From positions 1 to 17,824 of the forward strand of contig JBEKHI010000217.1 of the NCBI GenBank assembly GCA_050012355.1: a stretch of 17,824 bases of DNA, in the 5' to 3' direction. The notes under the pieces are model-generated. The model had not been told where the DNA came from. It did no database searches and saw only the letters and a list, made by a program, of their open reading frames with translations. Of this stretch, positions 14,270-17,824 are shown piece after piece; within the stretch, counting starts at the first letter, position 1; every line of letters starts with the position of its first letter. A program made the translations under genes and the position numbers. Origin of the DNA: JBEKHI01 sp050012355. Lineage in GTDB: Bacteria; Actinomycetota; Actinomycetes; Streptosporangiales; Streptosporangiaceae.

Positions 14270-15897
14270 CGCGGGAGCCCGAGCACGCGTTCGGCTACCT
14301 GGTTGAGCAGGATCTGGGTGGTACCGCCGGCGATCGACAGGCAGCGGGTCAGCAGGAACTCAGTGGCCTCCGGCGAATCAATCGCGCCATTGCGGCCCAG
14401 CGTTCTCAGCTCCTGCTCCGCTTGACGCTGGCGGGATTCGACGCCGACCAGCTTGCGGATCGCGGGGTGGGTTCCGCGTTCGGCGAGCAGCGCTTCCACC
14501 TGCCCGGCGCCCATCCGCTCGCGTTCGGTGGCGAGCGTGGACATCGCGATCCGCCAGCCGTCGCCGGGCTGGCCGAGCAGGTTGTTCGCCGGCACGAACA
14601 CGTCGTCCAGGAACACCTCGTTGAACACGCTGCGCCCGGTCATCTCACGCAGCGGGCGGATCGTGATGCCGGGCGCGCGCATGTCGACGAGGAAGTAGCT
14701 GAGGCCCTTATGTTTCGGGACGTCGGGGTCGGTGCGGGCCAGGCAGATCGCGTAATCGGCTTCGCGGGCGAGGCTGGTCCACACCTTCTGGCCGCTGAGC
14801 GTCCAGCCGCTGCCGGTCTTGGTGGCCTTAGTGCGGAGCGATGCGAGGTCGGAACCGGCCTCTGGTTCGCTGAACAGCTGGCACCAGGTGATGTCTGTGC
14901 TGTTGAAGCGTGCTTTTTGATCCTCGGTCCCGAACTGGTTGATCGCCGGGATCGCCCACATGCCGATGCTGGGCGGGCCGTCGTCGTTGTATCGATACGG
15001 CTCGTTTCGCGGCTCGATGTCGAGGAGCTGGCGGAGCGCGACCGCGCGGCGCAGGTACAGGTGGGCGTCGTGTTCCCAGGTGAAGCCGATGCCGCCGAGG
15101 ACCTGCACGCAGTCCTTGGCGTTCTCCACCGCGTCCTCCAGCGCCTGCGCGGCGCTCGAGTCCCCGCCGCGGGACGCGTCCCAGGCGAGCGCGGCCGCGC
15201 GTTCGGCGCGGCAGGCCATGGTGGCGCAGAGGTGCTTGACCGCCTGGAACTCACCGATCCGGTGACCGAACTGACTGCGGGTCTTGGCGTAGTCGACCGC
15301 GGTCTCCAGGCACCAGCGGGCGACGCCGGCCGCCTCGGCGGCGAACAGCGCGCCAACCTGGGGTTTTCTGATGAGCTCGGCGGTGGCGTCGGCCAGCTCG
15401 ATGGCGGTCAGCTCGCGGGAGAAGTCAAGCGGGGTCAGCGGCGTGACGACGGCGGGTCCGGTGACGTGGAACCAGTCGTGTCCGGTGGTGACGATCAGTT
15501 CGCCGGGGGTGCCGAGCACCGGGCTGGTCCGGCCGCTGATCGTGATCCGGCCATCGGGATGGCGAGTCGCGGCGAGGGTGCCGGGGCTGGTGGCGAACGC
15601 GCCGGTTTGGACCGAGCGGCCGAGAAGGTGACTGGCGAGCGCCGTCGGCAGCACGGGTCCGGGAGTAAGCGCGTGCGCGAGCTCCTCGACCGCGACCGCG
15701 AGGTCGGTGAGCGTGCCCTGCTCGACGCCGATCCCGAAGACACCCAGGTTGTCCAGGTCATGCCAGATCGCCGCGTATTTTTCGCGGGCCGGGCCGGACT
15801 CCATGGCGCGGACGGTGGCGATGGTCTGGGCGCGTTTGGCCCAGTCGCGCAGCGACGACGCGAGCGCCTGCTGCTCCCCGGTCACGGCGATCGGCAC
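14266..15897 (-). CDS. fadE34: FadE34-like double acyl-CoA dehydrogenase lacking two internal blocks
   Basis: FadE34 is a two-domain acyl-CoA dehydrogenase of about 710 residues that acts on a steroid side-chain CoA ester and adjoins kstR in M. tuberculosis. This product has 543. Domain 1 (about 5-295) is recognisable: CLETAVDYAKTRSQFGHRIG (196-215), AVKHLCATMACRAE, VQVLGGIGFTWEHDAHLYLRRA. Domain 2 begins abruptly at GMWAIPAINQFGTEDQKARF (about 312-331), omitting roughly 95 residues of its N-terminal helical part. It has WCQLFSEPEAGSDLASLRT, GQKVWTS and VFNEVFLDDVFVP. About 50 more residues are missing between ATERERMGAG and the terminal IAGGTTQILLN. GTG 15897 is preferred, with GGAGG 8 bases upstream; GTG 15906 and 15903 are alternatives. 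The frame is intact, but folding of domain 2 is doubtful. Its stop overlaps fadE28 by 4 bases. Confidence 0.82.
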   Translation of the reverse strand: MPIAVTGEQQALASSLRDWAKRAQTIATVRAMESGPAREKYAAIWHDLDNLGVFGIGVEQGTLTDLAVAVEELAHALTPGPVLPTALASHLLGRSVQTGAFATSPGTLAATRHPDGRITISGRTSPVLGTPGELIVTTGHDWFHVTGPAVVTPLTPLDFSRELTAIELADATAELIRKPQVGALFAAEAAGVARWCLETAVDYAKTRSQFGHRIGEFQAVKHLCATMACRAERAAALAWDASRGGDSSAAQALEDAVENAKDCVQVLGGIGFTWEHDAHLYLRRAVALRQLLDIEPRNEPYRYNDDGPPSIGMWAIPAINQFGTEDQKARFNSTDITWCQLFSEPEAGSDLASLRTKATKTGSGWTLSGQKVWTSLAREADYAICLARTDPDVPKHKGLSYFLVDMRAPGITIRPLREMTGRSVFNEVFLDDVFVPANNLLGQPGDGWRIAMSTLATERERMGAGQVEALLAERGTHPAIRKLVGVESRQRQAEQELRTLGRNGAIDSPEATEFLLTRCLSIAGGTTQILLNQVAERVLGLPR

Positions 15898-15919
15898 CGG
15901 CACCACCTCCGACCAAAAT

Positions 15920-15933
15920 TAGAACACGTTCCA
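15920..15933. promoter_or_regulatory. KstR operator, proximal to the fadE34-fadE28-fadE29-chsH-ltp2 operon
   Basis: TAGAACACGTTCCA matches all fixed positions of TnnAACnnGTTnnA. It lies 23 bases from the GTG 15897 start and overlaps a minus-strand -10-like TAATTT (15921-15916). It probably controls the whole side-chain operon. Confidence 0.88.
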
Positions 15934-15968
15934 GTCTGTGGACGCCAGTGCGCGATATCAGAGTGAAT

Positions 15969-15982
15969 TAGAACACATACCA
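15969..15982. promoter_or_regulatory. Degenerate duplicate KstR operator, distal
   Basis: TAGAACACATACCA keeps the left half-site AAC but has ATA instead of GTT. The surrounding 19 bases (15966-15984) match those of the proximal box (15917-15935) at 17 of 19 positions, 49 bp away, so it looks like a duplicated operator/-10 unit. It lies between the operon and kstR and may help autoregulation. Confidence 0.6.
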
Positions 15983-16068
15983 GTTACTATGCCCCAGATG
16001 ACCAGCTAGCGAGCCTGCTTAACGCATGTTTTACCAGGCCGAGAAGGTTCCGGTCGGTCGTTACTTGG

Positions 16069-16074
16069 TATCCT
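16069..16074 (+). promoter_or_regulatory. Candidate -10 (TATCCT) for kstR; leaderless start
   Basis: TATCCT fits TANNNT and is followed by 6 bases and the ATG at 16081. The intervening GGAAGC could instead serve as a ribosome binding site if another promoter upstream is used. Confidence 0.5.
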
Positions 16075-16080
16075 GGAAGC

Positions 16081-16689
16081 ATGCCGGCAGCAAGAACAAG
16101 TACTAGTGAAGCAGCGGGCGACTCGGAGGCCGGGTCCGCCGCACAGCGCGACCGCCGCAACAGGATCCTCGACGCGACGCTGGCACTGGCGTCCAAGGGC
16201 GGCTACGACGCCGTGCAGATGCGCACGGTCGCCGAGCGGGCGGACGTCGCGCTCGGCACGCTCTACCGGTACTTCCCGTCCAAGATCCACCTGCTCGTGT
16301 CCGCGCTCGCGGCCGAGTTCGAGCGAACGCAGGACAAGCTCGACCGCAAGCCGATCCCCGGCGACACCACGTACGACCGGGTGCTGTTCGTGCTGAGCCG
16401 GATCACCAAGACCATGCAGCGCGAGCCGATGCTCACCGAGGCCATGACCAGGGCATTCATGTTCGCCGACCCGAGCGCGGCCGATGAGGTCATCATCGTG
16501 GGGCGCCGGATGGAGCGGATGTTCACCCGGGCGATGCACGACGGCGAGCCCACCCCCGACGAGGTGGCGATCGCCCGGGTGCTCGGCGACGTGTGGCTGT
16601 CCAGCCTGGTCCGCTGGGTAACACGGCGCGCGTCGGCCTCGGATGTCTCCAGCCAGCTGGAACTAGCCGCCCGCCTGATGCTGCGCTGA
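16081..16689 (+). CDS. kstR: TetR-family repressor KstR of steroid catabolism
   Basis: The 202-residue product is very similar to M. tuberculosis KstR (Rv3574). The DNA-binding part AQRDRRNRILDATLALASKGGYDAVQMRTVAERADVALGTLYRYFPSKIHLLVSAL spans residues 21-76, given here only as landmarks: RRNRILDA (25-32), helix-turn-helix about 46-65 and the TetR signature LYRYFPSK (61-68). The ligand domain keeps REPMLTEAMTRAFMFAD, the MFTRAM helix and DVWLSSLVRWVTRRASASDVS. KstR is a dimer released from DNA by a 3-oxo-cholest-4-en-26-oyl-CoA-type ligand in mycobacteria. The gene is divergent from the fadE34 operon, the same arrangement as in M. tuberculosis. The matching operators in this window make the assignment strong. 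The N-terminal 20 residues are a poorly conserved tail. Confidence 0.95.
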   Translation: MPAARTSTSEAAGDSEAGSAAQRDRRNRILDATLALASKGGYDAVQMRTVAERADVALGTLYRYFPSKIHLLVSALAAEFERTQDKLDRKPIPGDTTYDRVLFVLSRITKTMQREPMLTEAMTRAFMFADPSAADEVIIVGRRMERMFTRAMHDGEPTPDEVAIARVLGDVWLSSLVRWVTRRASASDVSSQLELAARLMLR

Positions 16690-16705
16690 TCCCCCTCCCT
16701 GTACA

Positions 16706-16761
16706 GACCCCGTCGATGACCCATCGCTGGGGCTGGAGCGCTAGCGATGGGCCATCGATGG
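16706..16761 (+). repeat. 3'-end palindromic repeat, copy C (after kstR)
   Basis: It starts 17 bases after the kstR stop. CCCATCGCT (16720-16728) and AGCGATGGG (16743-16751) form 9-bp arms around a 14-base loop, and CCATCGATGG (16752-16761) is a further perfect palindrome. CCCATCGCTGGGG at 16720-16732 is the exact reverse complement of 6195-6207 in copy B, and TAGCGATGGGCCATCGAT (16742-16759) matches 6200-6215 and its flank at 16 of 18 positions. Confidence 0.75.
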
Positions 16762-16789
16762 CCGCGTAGATACTGCTGGAGGCGGGATG

Positions 16790-16824
16790 CGCCCGCCCCC
16801 TTGGGGGGGATGAGGGGGCGGGCG
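16790..16824. terminator. Strong GC-rich hairpin terminator downstream of kstR
   Basis: CGCCCGCCCCC (16790-16800) pairs perfectly over 11 bp with GGGGGCGGGCG (16814-16824) across a 13-base loop. No T-tract follows, which is usual for actinobacterial terminators. It separates kstR transcription from the KstR box and promoter of the next gene, 25 bases on. Confidence 0.7.
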
Positions 16825-16848
16825 AGATCGATCCTACTCGACGGTAGA

Positions 16849-16862
16849 TAGAACATGTTCTA
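16849..16862. promoter_or_regulatory. KstR operator upstream of the UPF0104-type membrane protein
   Basis: TAGAACATGTTCTA is a perfect 14-bp palindrome and matches every fixed position of TnnAACnnGTTnnA. It is the most symmetrical KstR box in the window. It ends 18 bases before the GTG start at 16881 and 7 bases before the candidate -10. Confidence 0.88.
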
Positions 16863-16868
16863 AAGCTG

Positions 16869-16874
16869 TACCAT
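16869..16874 (+). promoter_or_regulatory. Candidate -10 (TACCAT) for the membrane-protein gene; leaderless start
   Basis: TACCAT fits TANNNT and is followed by exactly 6 bases and GTG 16881, the same spacing as at kstD, the KstD-family gene and kstR. No Shine-Dalgarno precedes the GTG. Confidence 0.5.
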
Positions 16875-16880
16875 CGTCGG

Positions 16881-17824
16881 GTGGTCGGTCGGGTAATTGC
16901 CAGCCGGCGAGTACGGGCCGGGGTGCTGGTCGTAGTGCTGGCCTGTTGCGCGTACGGCCTGTATCTCGACTGGCCGGGCACGGTCAGCGCGCTGAGCCGG
17001 CTGCGCTGGTACTCGGTGGCGGAGGCGCTGATCGCCGCGATAGCCGGGAACTGGTGCCTGATGTTCGCCTGGCGGGCGGTGCTCGCCGACTTCGGCTCGC
17101 CGCTTCGCCCCGGCGTCGCGGCCCGGATCTGCTTCCTCGGCCAGCTTGGCAAGTACGTGCCAGGAGCGGTATGGGCGGTCGCCGCCCAGATGGAACTCGG
17201 TCACGATCAGGGAGTGCCGCGGCGGCGCGGGGTCGCGTCCATCCTGGTCTCGCTGGCGATCACCACCGGTACCGGGCTGGCCATCGCGGCCGCGACGCTG
17301 CCGTTCTCGTCTCCCGAGGTGCTGCGGCGGTACTGGTGGGTGCTGCTCGCCGTCCCGGTCTTCGTGGCGCTGCTGTGCCCGCCGGTGCTCGGGCCGGTCG
17401 TCGACCGGGCGCTGAAAATCATCCGGCAGCCGCCGCTGGAACAGCGGCTGACCTGGCGCGGGCTGCTGCGCGCGAGCGGCTGGAACGTGGCGGGCTGGCT
17501 GCTGCTCGGCACCCAGGTGTGGGTGCTGCTGGCCGGGATGACCGGGCGCGGGCTTGGTGTCGCGGTGGTGGCGATCGGCGGCTACGCCCTCGCGTATTCG
17601 GCCGGATTGCTGCTGGTCGTCTTCCCGAGCGGCCTCGGGGCCCGCGAGGTGATCCTGATCGCGGCGGTGACGCCGGTCGCTCCGCACAGCGTCGCGCTCG
17701 GCCTCGCGCTGGCCGCGCGGCTGGTCGCCACCATCTCCGACCTGACCTGCGGGGCCCTCGGCTTCGCGCTCGGCCGTGCGGGGACCGCCGGGCGGCACGC
17801 CGCTGGCGCACCGGTAACCCGCGG
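16881..17824 (+). CDS. Polytopic membrane protein of the lysylphosphatidylglycerol synthase TM / UPF0104 family, 3' truncated by window end
   Basis: An uninterrupted frame from GTG 16881 runs off the window after 314 codons. It is dominated by hydrophobic helices (about 12-29, 46-65, 117-140, 150-172, 198-220, 223-247, 255-266, 270-298). It carries the family landmarks GQLGKYVPGAVW (87-98) and FPSGLGAREV (248-257), seen in the flippase/transmembrane part of MprF-like and UPF0104 proteins. No lysyl-transferase domain is seen in the present part. These proteins are thought to move or modify lipids or glycolipids. A perfect KstR box and a TANNNT -10 directly upstream suggest steroid-dependent expression, pointing to a cell-envelope or uptake role during steroid growth (inference). 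The opposite-strand open frame at 16860-17798 is proline/arginine-rich and rejected. Confidence 0.85.
   Translation, partial: MVGRVIASRRVRAGVLVVVLACCAYGLYLDWPGTVSALSRLRWYSVAEALIAAIAGNWCLMFAWRAVLADFGSPLRPGVAARICFLGQLGKYVPGAVWAVAAQMELGHDQGVPRRRGVASILVSLAITTGTGLAIAAATLPFSSPEVLRRYWWVLLAVPVFVALLCPPVLGPVVDRALKIIRQPPLEQRLTWRGLLRASGWNVAGWLLLGTQVWVLLAGMTGRGLGVAVVAIGGYALAYSAGLLLVVFPSGLGAREVILIAAVTPVAPHSVALGLALAARLVATISDLTCGALGFALGRAGTAGRHAAGAPVTR

Noticed and set aside
14422..15966. 514-codon plus-strand open frame opposite fadE34
   Set aside because: A frame mirroring the high-GC codon pattern of the coding strand, with no recognisable domain, and it crosses the KstR operator.
16860..17798. 312-codon minus-strand open frame
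   Set aside because: Arg/Gln/Pro-rich composition with no domain. The opposite plus strand encodes a clear multi-helix membrane protein.
1..17824. CRISPR arrays, tRNA/rRNA genes, transposases, prophage genes
   Set aside because: No regularly spaced repeats, no tRNA-like cloverleaf or rRNA segment, and no transposase or integrase motif was seen on either strand.

Overview
The window is high-GC DNA (G+C-rich third codon positions, frequent GTG starts) from an actinomycete that degrades steroids. The clearest evidence is a KstR-type TetR repressor gene at 16081-16689, four perfect copies and one degenerate copy of the KstR operator (TnnAACnnGTTnnA), and a cholesterol side-chain operon like the igr/fadE34 region of Mycobacterium tuberculosis. 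The genus cannot be told from sequence alone.

Layout. Positions 1-274 hold no convincing gene. A nucleotidyltransferase (275-1078, +) converges end to end with a KstD-family flavoprotein (1079-2605, -). That flavoprotein is divergent from a canonical 3-ketosteroid delta1-dehydrogenase, kstD (2662-4284, +), and two perfect KstR boxes lie between their start codons. Positions 4285-9932 have no recognisable steroid genes. They hold a 45-residue small ORF, a HAD phosphatase, an alpha/beta hydrolase, a HicA-like small protein in an apparent operon with an Rv2629/baeRF-like protein, and a membrane Ser/Thr kinase with a predicted C-terminal beta-propeller. A tightly packed minus-strand operon follows (15897 down to 9912): fadE34-like, fadE28 (broken), fadE29, a chsH2-chsH1 fusion and ltp2, joined by 4-16 base overlaps. 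kstR is divergent from this operon. The window ends in a truncated polytopic membrane protein (16881-17824, +) that has its own perfect KstR box.

How they work together. The operon would convert the last three-carbon steroid side chain: acyl-CoA dehydrogenation (FadE28-FadE29, with FadE34 on a related substrate), hydration (ChsH1-ChsH2), then retro-aldol cleavage (Ltp2 docked on the DUF35 part of ChsH2). KstD opens ring degradation by delta1-dehydrogenation. KstR would hold all of these genes off until a steroid CoA-thioester appears.

Most notable: (1) fadE28 is frameshifted with missing segments, and the neighbouring fadE34-like gene lacks two blocks in frame, while fadE29 between fadE28 and chsH is intact; (2) ChsH2 and ChsH1 are fused; (3) a palindromic repeat family recurs immediately after stop codons, one copy containing a perfect 28-bp palindrome; (4) many start codons sit 6-7 nt after a TANNNT -10 hexamer, implying leaderless transcripts; (5) a KstR box precedes an unexpected membrane-protein gene.
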